Counted from the stretch's first letter, positions 54,016 to 62,943 are shown. The stretch: 64,000 nucleotides of DNA from Sphaerisporangium sp039871875 (GCF_039871875.1 NZ_JBDPMD010000043.1:1-64000), one strand, 5' to 3'. Program-made: numbers and translations. The notes: generated from the sequence alone by a model not told the origin.

Positions 54016-57015
54016 ATGGAGTTGCGGCTCCTGGGTCCGGTCGAGGTGTGGAGCGGCGGGCGGCAGGTGCCGCTCGGGGGCGGTAAGCCGCGGGCCCTGC
54101 TCGCCGCGCTGCTGCTCGACGCGGGACGGGTGGTCACCGTCGAGCGGCTGATGGAGGCGATCTGGCAGGACGATCCGCCGCCGACCGCGCGGGGGGTGCT
54201 GCAGACGTATGTCGCCTCGCTGCGCCGGGCGTTCGCCACGGCGGGGCTGGCGGGGGTCATCGTCTCGCACCGGGTGGGGTACGCCGCGGAGATCCCTCCG
54301 GACGCCCTCGACAAGACCGTGTTCGAGCGGCTGGTGGACGCCGGGCGGCGGTCGGCGCGTGCCGGGGACCACGGGGAGGCGGCGCGGTCGTTCCGGGCGG
54401 CGCTGGCGTTGTGGCGGGGGCCGGCTCTCGGGGGCATCGACGACACCTGCCTGCGGGCGGACGTGGCCCGGCTGGAGGAGCTGCGGCTGACGGTGATCGA
54501 GGAGCGCGTCGCGGCGGACCTCGCGGCGGGGCTGGACGAGGGGCTGGTGGACGAGCTCACCGAGCTGGTCGTGGTGCACCCGGCGCGCGAGCGGCTGCGG
54601 CGCGACCTCATGGTGGCGCTCTACCGGGCGGGCCGCCAGGCGGACGCGCTCGCGGTGTACCAGCAGAGCAGGCGGGTGCTGATCGAGGAACTGGGCATCG
54701 AGCCGGGGCCGGAGCTGCGGGCGGCGCACGAGGCCGTGCTGCGGTCCGATCCGGCTCTGCTCGGCACGTCGACGGCTCCCCCGCCCCGGCAACTGCCGTC
54801 CCCGCCGCCCGACTTCACCGCGCGCGACGACGAGATCGCGGAGTTACGCGCCCGGCTCACCCGGACGGACGCCATGCCGGTCTGTGTGATCTTCGGGCCG
54901 GGCGGCGTCGGCAAGTCGTCCCTGGCGCTGCGCGCCGCGCACGAGCTCGCGCACTTCTACCCCGACGGGCAGTTGCACGTCGAGCTGCGCGGCACCTCGG
55001 AGGTGCCCGCCACCCCGCTGGAGGTCCTCGGCCGGCTGCTGCGTGAGCTTGAGCCCGGCATGTCGCCGCCCGCCACACTGGAGGAGTGCGCCGCCCGGTA
55101 CCGCACCCTGCTGGCCGACCGGCGCAAGCTGGTCGTGCTCGACGACGCCGCCACCGAGCGGCAGGTCCGCCCCCTGCTGCCCGGCGCACGCGGCTGCGGC
55201 GTGATCGTCACCTCACGCAACCGGCTGGCGGGCCTCGCGGGTGCCGCGGTGCTCGACCTCGGCCTGCTGCCCGACCCGGCGGCCCTGCTGCTGCTCGCGC
55301 AGGTCGCCGGTCCCGAGCGGATCGCCGCCGATCCGGTGGCGGCGGGCCGGATCGTCCGGCAGTGCGGCGGCCTGCCGCTCGCGCTGCGCATCGCCGGCGC
55401 TCGGCTGGCGTCCCGCCGCCAGTGGTCGGTGACGCGGCTGGCCGACCGGCTGGCCGACGAGCAGCGCCGGCTGGACGAGCTGGCCGTCGGGGACCAGGAG
55501 GTGCGGGCCGGCATCGCCCTCAGCTACGACCTGCTGCCGCCCGAGGCGAGGACCGCGCTGCGCCGCCTCGGGCTGCTCGGCCTGCCGTACTTCCCGGTGT
55601 GGGTGGCGGCGGCGGCCATGGAGACCGGCCTGGACGAGGCCGAGCGGGTGCTCGACCACCTCGTGGACACCTCCCTGGCGGGCGTCGTGGACACCGACGC
55701 CGCCGGCCGCACCCGGTACCGGCTGCACGACCTGATCCGGCTGTTCGCCCGGGAACGCGCGCTCGCCGAGGAGCCGGAGGCCGGGCGTGAGGCGATGGTG
55801 CGCCGGGTGCTCGGCGGGTGGTTGTGGCTGGTCGAGCGGCTCAGCGAGGCCGTGCCCACCGGGGCGATCCCGATGCGCGCCACACCGGGCCTCGCGCGGC
55901 CGGTGGACGCCGAGGTGCTGCGCATGGCGCTCGCCGACCCGCACGGCTGGTTCCGCGGCGAGGAGGAGGCGCTGATCGTCGCGGTGGAGCTGGCGGCGGC
56001 GATGGACCTCGACGACATCGCCGTGGAGCTGGCCGCCGCGTTGTCGTCGGTGGCGTTCGAGGGCAGCCAGTACGTCTTCGACAACCCGTTCGCGGCCTGG
56101 CACCGCACCCACGAGGCGGCGCTGGCCGTGGCGCGGCGCAACGACAACGCCCTCGGCGAGGCGACCCTGCTGGCCGGGCTCGGCCACCTGTACTACGAGC
56201 GCGACCACTTCGCCGAGTCACGCGAGTACCTCAGCCAGGCGTTGTCTCTGTTCCGCTCCGCGCGGGACACCCGGGGCGAGGCCGCCACGCTGGCCGCGCT
56301 CGGCGCCGCGTGCCGCGAGCAGGGGTACCTGCCCGAGGCGCTGCACTTCCTCGGCCGCGCGGGCCGGCAGTGCGCCGGGCTCGCCGACCCGTCCGCGCTG
56401 GCGCACGTCAAGCGGCTCGCGGGCAGTGTGCACCTGGAACGCGGGGACTACGCGGCGACGTGGGCCGACCTCACCGACGCGCTCGCCCTGTACGAGAGGG
56501 AGAAGAACCGCCGCGGCGTGGGGCTGACGCTGCGCACCATGTCCATGTACCACCGCGCGCGGGGCGAGCTGGCGCGGTCGCGGGAGCTGTGCGAGCAGGC
56601 GCTCGCGATGTTCCGCGACCTCGGCGACCGGCTGATGGAGGCGTACTGCATGCGCTCGCTGGCCAAGACCCAGATGCGGCTCGGCCGGTACGACGCGGCC
56701 CGCCGGGACCTGACGGAGGCGCTCGCCGTGACCCGCACCCTGAACGACCGCTGGGGCGAGGCGTGCACGCTGCGCACGGTCGGCGAGCTGGACCTCGCCG
56801 AGGGGCGGCTGTACCAGGCCAAGGAGCGCCTCACCGAGTCGCTGGCGCTGTGGGAGACGCTGCGCGCCACGCTGTTCCGGGCGCGCACCCTGCGTGACCT
56901 CGCCGAGGTGCATGTGGCGCTCGGCGACGACGACACCGCCAAGACGATCACGGCGGAGGCGCTGGAGATCTTCCGGCTGCACGAGGCGCGGGAGTTCCGC
57001 GAGCTCGGCGGCTGA
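54016..57015 (+). CDS. SARP-NB-ARC-TPR regulator (AfsR-like)
   Basis: A 999-residue AfsR-type activator. Residues 1-90 are an OmpR-like winged helix (MELRLLGPVEVWSGGRQVPL, then GKPRALLAALLLDAGRVV and VQTYVASLRR-type residues). Residues 95-245 form the bacterial transcriptional activation domain (EERVAADLAAGLDEGLVDEL, then RDLMVALYRAGRQADALAVY). Residues 265-600 are an NB-ARC ATPase with P-loop GPGGVGKSS (294-302), KLVVLDDA and CGGLPLALRIAGA. The C-terminal 350 residues are TPR repeats (EATLLAGLGHLYYERDHFAE and similar). These proteins activate antibiotic or stress clusters after an ATP-dependent switch. The ATG follows AGGGAG. The VanX-like gene starts 91 nt downstream. Confidence 0.95.
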   Translation: MELRLLGPVEVWSGGRQVPLGGGKPRALLAALLLDAGRVVTVERLMEAIWQDDPPPTARGVLQTYVASLRRAFATAGLAGVIVSHRVGYAAEIPPDALDKTVFERLVDAGRRSARAGDHGEAARSFRAALALWRGPALGGIDDTCLRADVARLEELRLTVIEERVAADLAAGLDEGLVDELTELVVVHPARERLRRDLMVALYRAGRQADALAVYQQSRRVLIEELGIEPGPELRAAHEAVLRSDPALLGTSTAPPPRQLPSPPPDFTARDDEIAELRARLTRTDAMPVCVIFGPGGVGKSSLALRAAHELAHFYPDGQLHVELRGTSEVPATPLEVLGRLLRELEPGMSPPATLEECAARYRTLLADRRKLVVLDDAATERQVRPLLPGARGCGVIVTSRNRLAGLAGAAVLDLGLLPDPAALLLLAQVAGPERIAADPVAAGRIVRQCGGLPLALRIAGARLASRRQWSVTRLADRLADEQRRLDELAVGDQEVRAGIALSYDLLPPEARTALRRLGLLGLPYFPVWVAAAAMETGLDEAERVLDHLVDTSLAGVVDTDAAGRTRYRLHDLIRLFARERALAEEPEAGREAMVRRVLGGWLWLVERLSEAVPTGAIPMRATPGLARPVDAEVLRMALADPHGWFRGEEEALIVAVELAAAMDLDDIAVELAAALSSVAFEGSQYVFDNPFAAWHRTHEAALAVARRNDNALGEATLLAGLGHLYYERDHFAESREYLSQALSLFRSARDTRGEAATLAALGAACREQGYLPEALHFLGRAGRQCAGLADPSALAHVKRLAGSVHLERGDYAATWADLTDALALYEREKNRRGVGLTLRTMSMYHRARGELARSRELCEQALAMFRDLGDRLMEAYCMRSLAKTQMRLGRYDAARRDLTEALAVTRTLNDRWGEACTLRTVGELDLAEGRLYQAKERLTESLALWETLRATLFRARTLRDLAEVHVALGDDDTAKTITAEALEIFRLHEAREFRELGG

Positions 57016-57028
57016 GCCCCGCGATTAC

Positions 57029-57090
57029 AGCGTCCTTGGAGCGCGGCGCTGCATCATGGCGGACGGCGTCTCACCGGGAGCGTCCTTGGA
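57029..57090 (+). repeat. Two direct copies of AGCGTCCTTGGA upstream of the VanX-type gene
   Basis: Identical 12-nt copies at 57029-57040 and 57079-57090, start-to-start 50 bp, in the short gap between the SARP gene and the dipeptidase gene. The second is 16 nt before the ATG. They may bind a regulator such as the SARP; CTTTGGA at 53736 resembles their CCTTGGA end. Confidence 0.5.
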
Positions 57091-57106
57091 ATGTCACGGA
57101 GGCCCC

Positions 57107-57775
57107 ATGTCGGAGATCGTGCTCCTGTCGGACCCGCGGATCCACGCGGTGACGGTGAAGGAGTGCGGCGAGCCCTTGGTGGATCTGCGCACCCTGGACG
57201 TCCTCCGGGTCGACGAGCGGCTCGCCGACGCCGAGGGCCTGTTCGCGCACGTACGGCTCAGCGTGGCCGACCGCCTGGTCGCCGCGCAGACCCGGCTGCC
57301 CCGCGAGCTGCGCCTGCTGGTCGTCGAGGGCTTCCGCCCGGCGTCGCTGCAGCGCCGCTACTTCGCCGAGTCCATGGCGGCGCACCGGGCCGAGAACCCC
57401 GGCTGGGACGAGCGGCGGGCGTACCTGGAGGCCAGCCGGTACGTGTCGCCGCCCGAGGTGGCCCCGCACGTGTCCGGCGGCGCGGTGGACCTGACCGTGT
57501 GCACCGTCTCCGGTGCCGAGCTGCCGATGGGCACGCAGGTCAACGCCACCCCGCCGGAGAGCGACGAGGCGTGCTACACCGCCTGTCCCGATGTCTCCCC
57601 CGAGGCGCGCCGCAACCGCGAGCTGCTCGGCGGCGTGCTGACGGCCGTCGGTTTCGTCAACTACCCCACCGAGTGGTGGCACTGGTCCTACGGCGACCGC
57701 TACTGGGCCTTCACCACCGGCGCCCGCTTCGCCCGGTACGGCATGAGCGGCGGCCCCGGGGAGGCGGACGCCTAG
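57107..57775 (+). CDS. M15 family D-Ala-D-Ala dipeptidase (VanX/DdpX-like)
   Basis: A 222-residue zinc peptidase with the full VanX active site: Arg77 in EGFRPAS, His121 and Asp128 in PHVSGGAVDLT, and Glu189 and His192 in TEWWHWSYGDRYW. The spacing H-x6-D and E-x2-H is as in VanX. There is no signal peptide, so it acts in the cytoplasm on free dipeptides such as D-Ala-D-Ala. VanX gives vancomycin resistance only together with VanH and VanA, and neither is encoded here. DdpX-type enzymes instead recycle wall dipeptides. GGAGG precedes the ATG. It follows the SARP gene closely and may be its target. Confidence 0.9.
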   Translation: MSEIVLLSDPRIHAVTVKECGEPLVDLRTLDVLRVDERLADAEGLFAHVRLSVADRLVAAQTRLPRELRLLVVEGFRPASLQRRYFAESMAAHRAENPGWDERRAYLEASRYVSPPEVAPHVSGGAVDLTVCTVSGAELPMGTQVNATPPESDEACYTACPDVSPEARRNRELLGGVLTAVGFVNYPTEWWHWSYGDRYWAFTTGARFARYGMSGGPGEADA

Positions 57776-57780
57776 CCCCA

Positions 57781-57876
57781 TTTTCCGCACATCGCCCTCG
57801 ACGACCTGGACGGCTCACTCACCGTGCCGAATAACACAGAACACCTGACCAGGGACATTCGGGCTCGTGCGGAAAA
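57781..57876. repeat. 10-bp inverted repeat between convergent genes
   Basis: Arms TTTTCCGCAC (57781-57790) and GTGCGGAAAA (57867-57876), perfect, 76 bp apart, filling the gap between the VanX-type and DinB genes. CCTAGC lies just outside on both sides (57771-57776 and 57881-57886). It could be a large terminator hairpin for both genes or a tiny insertion. Confidence 0.45.
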
Positions 57877-57881
57877 CAGGC

Positions 57882-58502
57882 CTAGCGCGGCCGGGCCCGG
57901 TAGAGGTCGCGCAGCAGGGCGATCTCCGCGCCGTGGTGGAGAAGCTCCTGGTTCACCCACCAGACGATCTCGATGAACGGTTCCTCGGGATCGCTGCCGT
58001 GGGGATAGGTGCAGTGCCCCACCGTGTCGAGCACCGCGTCACCGGCGGCCAGGAGGGCCGACCGCCAGGCCGCGGCCCCCGCGTCGAAGGCCGCGACCGC
58101 CGCGGCGGCGTTCCCGGCGACCGCGTAGTCGTCCCTGGTGAGGCTGTGGGTGCCGCCGGAGTGGTCGGCGCGCAGGGTGAGCATCTCGCTGAGGTGGCTG
58201 AGCCGCCACGCGATGGTGGTGAACGGCGCCGGTACCGGGTGCGGGTACGGCGCCGCGTCCCTCCCCCACTCCCCCGGCCCGGTCAGCATGGTGGCGCGCT
58301 CCCCCGGCCCGTCCGGCCGGCGGCGCACCGACCAGCAGCCCGGCACCGGCTCCCAGAGGTACTCCTCGTCGGTCATGGGGACCACGGCGACCTCCGTGCC
58401 GTCGCCGCTGTCCATGGCGGGACCCGCCAGGCGTCCGGCGAGCCGCTCGCGTGCGAAGTCGAACTGGGCCAGCAGGGGGACGAGGCGGGGTGGCGTCGCC
58501 AT
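57882..58502 (-). CDS. DinB family protein (putative metal-dependent enzyme)
   Basis: A 206-residue four-helix-bundle protein: LVPLLAQFDFARERLAGRLA, the WSVRRRPDGPG segment after PVPGCWS, TIAWRLSHLSEMLTLRADHS with the first metal-site His, and WWVNQELLHHGAEIALLRD with the terminal His pair. This is the DinB/DUF664/MST-like layout. Members include mycothiol- or bacillithiol-dependent S-transferases and maleylpyruvate isomerases, but most are uncharacterised. The ATG at 58502 follows GGAGTG. Convergent with the VanX-type gene. Confidence 0.88.
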   Translation of the reverse strand: MATPPRLVPLLAQFDFARERLAGRLAGPAMDSGDGTEVAVVPMTDEEYLWEPVPGCWSVRRRPDGPGERATMLTGPGEWGRDAAPYPHPVPAPFTTIAWRLSHLSEMLTLRADHSGGTHSLTRDDYAVAGNAAAAVAAFDAGAAAWRSALLAAGDAVLDTVGHCTYPHGSDPEEPFIEIVWWVNQELLHHGAEIALLRDLYRARPR

Positions 58503-58629
58503 GGGGCACTCCTCGGGACGGGCGGTGGATCACAGGGAAGCGAACGTCCGGTGAACGCTCGGGTCAGGACGCGAACCCAGCGTCGTGCACAAGCGTCTCC
58601 TCAAGCGACCTATTTCTGAGGGGACGGTC

Positions 58630-59889
58630 ATGCTCGGTGGAAAGGCAGCGCGGCGCGGTCTGGCGGTGACCATGGTGACCGTGGTGGCGGCGGTGGGAGT
58701 GACGGGGACCGCCGAGGCCGCCGCGCCCCGCAAGCCCGCCAAGGCGGGTGACGTCAACGGGGACGGGCGGGTGGACGTCATCGCGGGTGTCCACCTGCTG
58801 AAGGTCAAGGGGAAGAGCGACGCCGGAGGGGTGGCCGTCTACCTCGGCGGAGCGGGGAAGGTGTCGGGGACGGCGCGGACCGTCACGCTCGGGAAGCCTG
58901 TGAGCAGGGAGAACCTCGGGCGGGTGCTCGTCACGGGGGACTTCGACAAGGACGGGTACGCCGACGTGCTGGCGTCGGCGCGCAAGAAGCTCGTGGTGTT
59001 CCGCGGGTCGCGCACCGGGCTGCGGGCGGCGGGCGCCAAGGTGATGACGTGGCCGGTGACCGGGCCCGCGATGGCGGCCGGGGACTTCGACGGCGACGGG
59101 TACTGGGACGCGGCCGTCGCGGGCTCCCGGCAGGTCGTGGTGCTGCGCGGCGGGAGATCCGGGCTGAAGGTGAGCGCGCGTCTCGCCAACGGGGCGCCGC
59201 GGTTCGGGGCCGAGCTCGCCGCCGGGGACGTGGACGGGGACGGGCGGGCCGACCTCGTGGTCACCGAGAACCGCGCGGACACGTCCGACACCGTGCGCGA
59301 GCAGCAGATCACCGTGGTGCCGGGGTCCCGGGCGGGGTTGTCGATGGATCACTCGTGGTCGATCACCCCCATCGAGCGGGCCGCCCGTGACCTCGCCCTG
59401 GGCGACGTCAACGGCGACCGCAAGGCGGACCTCGTCCGCGTCACCTCGGCGGACGCCGGCGAACCGGACTTCCGGGTGGTCGTCCAGCTCAGCCGGGGCG
59501 GCGCCTTCGGGCCGGCGCGCACGCTGCGGTACGACGCCTACCCCGCCAACGTCGCCCTCGGGGACGTCACCGGCGACGGCAGGGCCGACCTGGCCGTGCA
59601 CCTGGCGGGCGACGGCGACCACGACAGGGCCGTCCTGCACGCCGGCACCGCCACCGGGGTCGGCACCCGCCCCATCAGGGAGTACGCGCACGCCACCTAC
59701 GAGACCCGGTACGGCACGTCGCTGCGGCTGGCGAACGTGCGGGGCGACTCCCGCGCCGAGGTCGTCGCGGGCCTGCCCGGCGTGTACGGGGCCGGCGAGC
59801 TGGAGGTGCTGCCGAACGGGCAGCGGGCCGGGGCGCAGCGGTTGAAGGTCAAGGGCCAGAGCGGCCTCGGGTTCAGCCAGCCCTCCTGA
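58630..59889 (+). CDS. Secreted FG-GAP/VCBS repeat protein
   Basis: A 419-residue secreted protein from ATG 58630 (GAGGGGA upstream). The Sec signal is about residues 1-31 (GLAVTMVTVVAAVGVTGTAE then A-A-A). The mature protein consists of seven integrin-alpha-like FG-GAP blades. Each has a calcium loop of the D-x-D-x-D-G type: GDVNGDGRVDVIAG, GDFDKDGYADVLAS, GDFDGDGYWDAAVA, GDVDGDGRADLVVT, GDVNGDRKADLVRV, GDVTGDGRADLAVH and a degenerate NVRGDSRAEVVAG. It is expected to form one seven-bladed beta-propeller. No catalytic domain is attached; a binding or adhesive role is plausible. Confidence 0.9.
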   Translation: MLGGKAARRGLAVTMVTVVAAVGVTGTAEAAAPRKPAKAGDVNGDGRVDVIAGVHLLKVKGKSDAGGVAVYLGGAGKVSGTARTVTLGKPVSRENLGRVLVTGDFDKDGYADVLASARKKLVVFRGSRTGLRAAGAKVMTWPVTGPAMAAGDFDGDGYWDAAVAGSRQVVVLRGGRSGLKVSARLANGAPRFGAELAAGDVDGDGRADLVVTENRADTSDTVREQQITVVPGSRAGLSMDHSWSITPIERAARDLALGDVNGDRKADLVRVTSADAGEPDFRVVVQLSRGGAFGPARTLRYDAYPANVALGDVTGDGRADLAVHLAGDGDHDRAVLHAGTATGVGTRPIREYAHATYETRYGTSLRLANVRGDSRAEVVAGLPGVYGAGELEVLPNGQRAGAQRLKVKGQSGLGFSQPS

Positions 59890-59906
59890 CACGCGGACGC
59901 ATGAGA

Positions 59907-59933
59907 ACGCCCCCGCCGCGAGGGCGGGGGCGT
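59907..59933. terminator. Strong bidirectional terminator hairpin
   Basis: Perfect 11-bp stem ACGCCCCCGCC/GGCGGGGGCGT with a 5-nt loop, located between the ends of the convergent FG-GAP and SMP-30-like genes. It probably ends both transcripts. Confidence 0.85.
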
Positions 59934-59943
59934 CGTGGCGGGG

Positions 59944-60891
59944 TCAGAGGTCGTCGACCGCCACCACGTCGTACGGGGTCTCCGGGGTCGGGGGGGTGGT
60001 GAAGCGGCCGTTCGGGAGGTAGAGGCGGTCGCGGAACGCGGCCACGGTGGTGGGGACGTCGAAGCGGGGGTCGGTCAGCTTGCGGGCGACCGTGCCCGTG
60101 GTGGCGTCGTGGTCCAGGCGCAGGGACGTCAGGGTGTTGAGGAAGTTCTGCACCACATGGAGGACGCGGCCTTCGAGGAGCAGTCCGTCACCGTTGGTCA
60201 GGAGCTCGGCGCCGAGGTCGACGGCGGTCGCGACGCCGGTCGCGGGGTCGACCCGGAACAGCTTGCCGGTGTTGGACTGCACGACCAGCAGGGCCTCGCC
60301 GTCGGGGGTCTCGGCGATGCCGTTGGCGTTGATGCCGGTCGTGTACACGATGTCGCCGGTGAGCGGGATGGTGACCGCCGCGGCGGGCAGCGCGCCGTGC
60401 CGGCCGAACGCCAGCTTGTACAGCACCGGGTTGGTCGAGTCGGTGAAGTAGGCCGCGTCCTTGGTCAGCACGACGTCGTTGACGAACGCGGCGCCGGTGG
60501 CGAGCCGGTAGCTCTTGAGCACGGCGCCGGTACGGCCGTCGATGACGCGGGCGTCCCCGCCGGTGCCGCCGGCGACGAACAGCCGCCCCCTCGTGTCGAT
60601 CTTGATCCCGAGCGAGGGTGTGCCCGGCCCCTGGGTGATGACCGCACCCTGACCGGTGCGCAGGTCGGCGCGGTAGATGGATCCGGTCGCCCGGGACCCG
60701 AAGTAGGCGATGGGGCCGGGGCCGATGGCGATGCCTTCCGGCGCCCATCCGTCCGGCAGGGGGAACTGGGCGGGGAAGGGCTTGCTCACGGAGGTGGAGG
60801 CCGGGGCCGAGGGCCCGGCGTCGGCCGCCGCGGCGACCGGGGCTGCGGCCGTCACGGCCAGGAGACCTGCTAGGAGGACTGCCACCTTCAT
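59944..60891 (-). CDS. Secreted SMP-30/gluconolactonase-like beta-propeller protein
   Basis: A 315-residue protein with a Sec signal (MKVAVLLAGLLAVTAAAPVA then AAADA). It has a six-bladed propeller pattern similar to SMP-30/gluconolactonase/LRE proteins: PEGIAIGPGPIAYFGSRATG, then LGIKIDTRGRLFVAGGTGGD, FVNDVVLTKDAAYFTDSTN, GINANGIAETPDGEALLVV, and NGDGLLLEGRVLHVVQN. The residues N (in NDVV), N (in NANG) and D (in NGDG) match the metal-binding positions of the family. Enzymatic activity is not certain because many secreted members are uncharacterised. It ends at a shared terminator and is expressed leftward alone. Confidence 0.85.
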   Translation of the reverse strand: MKVAVLLAGLLAVTAAAPVAAAADAGPSAPASTSVSKPFPAQFPLPDGWAPEGIAIGPGPIAYFGSRATGSIYRADLRTGQGAVITQGPGTPSLGIKIDTRGRLFVAGGTGGDARVIDGRTGAVLKSYRLATGAAFVNDVVLTKDAAYFTDSTNPVLYKLAFGRHGALPAAAVTIPLTGDIVYTTGINANGIAETPDGEALLVVQSNTGKLFRVDPATGVATAVDLGAELLTNGDGLLLEGRVLHVVQNFLNTLTSLRLDHDATTGTVARKLTDPRFDVPTTVAAFRDRLYLPNGRFTTPPTPETPYDVVAVDDL

Positions 60892-61047
60892 TGGAGATCA
60901 TCCCATCTGTAACAGGTGTGGTGATTATCCGAATTGCCCGCTGGGGCGGAAGATCTAACGATCAATACCTGACCGTCGTGCCCGGACCCGGGACCCGGAC
61001 CCGCGCAGGCCACCCGCGCCGGGACGCGCGGGCGGCCACCGCCTGGG

Positions 61048-61872
61048 TCAGCGGGCGTCGAGGATCGGGATGAGCTGCTCCTCCTCGTACGCCAGGTGGG
61101 CCTCCACTTCGGCGATGAGGCGGTCCACTTCGGTGAGCAGCGTGGGCGCCTCGGTGCCGGTGACGGTCTTCTGGAGCTCGTCGAGGAGGACGGCGATCCT
61201 CTCGTGCTCCTCGTGGAGCCGGGCAAGGGTGGAGGTCAAGTCGGGATATTGCTGGGCAAGGCTGGCGAACATCCCCATGTCCTCGCCGGTGTGGTGGTAG
61301 CGCAGTCCCCGGCAGAAGGTCAGGCAGTTCACCCGGAGCTGGGCGCCGAGGCCGGGGCCGGACGCGGCGACCTCCGCGCGGATCAGGGTGAGCTCGCGGC
61401 GGAACACGTCGTGGATGAGCTTGAGCGCCGCGCCCCACGACGACGCCGCCGGAGGGCCGGGGACGCTCTGGCGCAGTGCGACGACGGGCAGGACCCGGGA
61501 CGTCTTCGCCTGGTAGCCGGCCCAGCCCGGGTCCGCCTCCACGGCGCGGGCGAAGACCTCGTCGCGTTCCTCGCCGGTGAGCACGGTGGCGTGGGCCTCG
61601 TAGGTGAACAGCCCGGTCTCCACGGTGACGACCGGGTCGGCCACGAGGTTGTGGTACCAGGCCGGGTGCCGCGGGGCGCCGCCCGCCGAGGCGATGACGA
61701 GGATGCGGTCGCCGCCGTCGTGCAGGTAGCCGAGAGGTGTCGTGTGCCGGGCGCCTGAGCGTGCGCCGGTGGTGGTGAGCAGGATGAGGCGGGCACCTTC
61801 GAAGGGGCCGCCGACCCGTCCCGCGTTGGCGCGGAACTCGTCGATCACCTGCCGGTTGAGATCGATCGGCAT
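61048..61872 (-). CDS. F420-type nitroreductase/quinone reductase fused to a hemerythrin-like domain
   Basis: A 274-residue two-domain protein. Residues 1-125 match the deazaflavin (F420)-dependent Ddn-like split-barrel family: NRQVIDEFRANAGRVGGPFE, then LILLTTTGARSGARHTTPLG, VIASAGGAPRHPAWYHNLVA and VTVETGLFTYEAHAT. Residues 150-274 are a hemerythrin-like four-helix bundle with iron ligands. The visible ligands are His in KLIHDVFRRELTLI, the HHxxED of RYHHTGEDMG, His/Glu in LHEEHERIAVLL, and His in AHLAYEEEQLIPIL. The first half would reduce quinones or other substrates with F420H2, and the second could bind O2, NO or iron. Such fusions occur in actinobacteria and suggest oxidative or nitrosative stress defence. 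Confidence 0.88.
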   Translation of the reverse strand: MPIDLNRQVIDEFRANAGRVGGPFEGARLILLTTTGARSGARHTTPLGYLHDGGDRILVIASAGGAPRHPAWYHNLVADPVVTVETGLFTYEAHATVLTGEERDEVFARAVEADPGWAGYQAKTSRVLPVVALRQSVPGPPAASSWGAALKLIHDVFRRELTLIRAEVAASGPGLGAQLRVNCLTFCRGLRYHHTGEDMGMFASLAQQYPDLTSTLARLHEEHERIAVLLDELQKTVTGTEAPTLLTEVDRLIAEVEAHLAYEEEQLIPILDAR

Positions 61873-62059
61873 TCGGTTCTTTCTTCTCCAGGTCGGAAGT
61901 CATGCATGGGTCAGGGGGCGAGAAGGAGAAGAAAGAGAGGCGGGGCGCGGGCCCGCCGGCGGCTCACGCGCCGGCCGGGTACCCCACTCGCTCGTGGCCC
62001 ATGGCCGACCCGGCAGTCACGGAACCCACCCTAACCGGGCGAAGGCCCCGAAGCCAAGA

Positions 62060-62857
62060 TCAGGGCAGCCGGCGCGCGACCCGCAGCTCGGCCATGTAGC
62101 GCTTGGTGACGTGGCCGTCGTGGCGTCCGTCGATGAGGGACGCCACGCAGCCGAGCAGCCCGGCCAGCGCGTCCGGCGGCAGGTCGCGGTGGTTGGAGTA
62201 GGTGCTGAGCACGTCCACGTACCGCGCGGTCGTGTACGGCACGTCCCACTCGTGGCGGCGGAAGACCGGCGGGCCGAACCGGGGGGACTCCTCGATCTCG
62301 GCGCCGTCCACCGGGATGGCGGCCGCGGGGGACAGCCGCAGGCCCGGCGGGGTGGCCGGGTCGAACCGCTCGTAGCAGTCCTGCACCGCGACGAAGAAGT
62401 CCACGGTGCCGCCGAGGACGTGGTGGGTGGTGACGGTGGCGAGCGTGCCGCCGGGACGCAGGGCCGCGGCGGACTTGACGACGCGGACGGCCGGGTCGAT
62501 CCAGTGGAACGCGGTCGCGCAGAAGACCAGGTCGAACGGCCGCGCGGGCAGCGGCCAGTCCTCGAACGCCGCGGTCACCACCTCGACCAGCGGGAACCTG
62601 GCCAGGTTGCGGCGCGCCACCCTGGCCATCTCGGTGCCGAGCTCCACCGCGACGATCTCACAGCCCATCTCGGCCAGCGGCAGCGTGGCCTGCCCGGTGC
62701 CGCAGCCGATCTCCAGCACGCGGCACCCCGGGCGGACCCCGGCCAGCTCGGCGAGGTCCTGGAACAGGGCGGCGGGGTAGGCCGGGCGGGCCTGGTCGTA
62801 CAGCTCGGCGTCCTCGTCGAAGATCTGCCGCAGTCTCCCGCGGTCGCTCTCGGCCAT
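62060..62857 (-). CDS. Class I SAM-dependent methyltransferase
   Basis: A 265-residue methyltransferase. Motif I is VLEIGCGTGQATLPLAEMG (about residues 47-65), motif II IVAVELGTEMARVAR, and the DLVFCATAFHWIDP segment is typical of the family that includes trans-aconitate-like and small-molecule methyltransferases. LRPGGTLA is motif III. The C-terminal part (RYVDVLSTYSNHRDLPPDAL) forms the substrate cap. Substrate unknown. ATG at 62857. It is divergent from the aminotransferase gene, with an inverted repeat between them. Confidence 0.92.
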   Translation of the reverse strand: MAESDRGRLRQIFDEDAELYDQARPAYPAALFQDLAELAGVRPGCRVLEIGCGTGQATLPLAEMGCEIVAVELGTEMARVARRNLARFPLVEVVTAAFEDWPLPARPFDLVFCATAFHWIDPAVRVVKSAAALRPGGTLATVTTHHVLGGTVDFFVAVQDCYERFDPATPPGLRLSPAAAIPVDGAEIEESPRFGPPVFRRHEWDVPYTTARYVDVLSTYSNHRDLPPDALAGLLGCVASLIDGRHDGHVTKRYMAELRVARRLP

Positions 62858-62902
62858 GATCGCAGAGTACCCGAGGGCAGGAGGGCGAGGGGGCGGCGAC
62901 CA

Positions 62903-62943
62903 CCCATAAACGGAATTATCATTTTTCCAGGTAGGTTTATGGG
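62903..62943. promoter_or_regulatory. Inverted repeat in AT-rich divergent promoter region
   Basis: Arms CCCATAAAC (62903-62911) and GTTTATGGG (62935-62943), perfect, separated by 23 nt of AT-rich sequence, between the divergent methyltransferase and aminotransferase genes. It may be an operator with two half-sites two helical turns apart or a hairpin. Confidence 0.5.
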
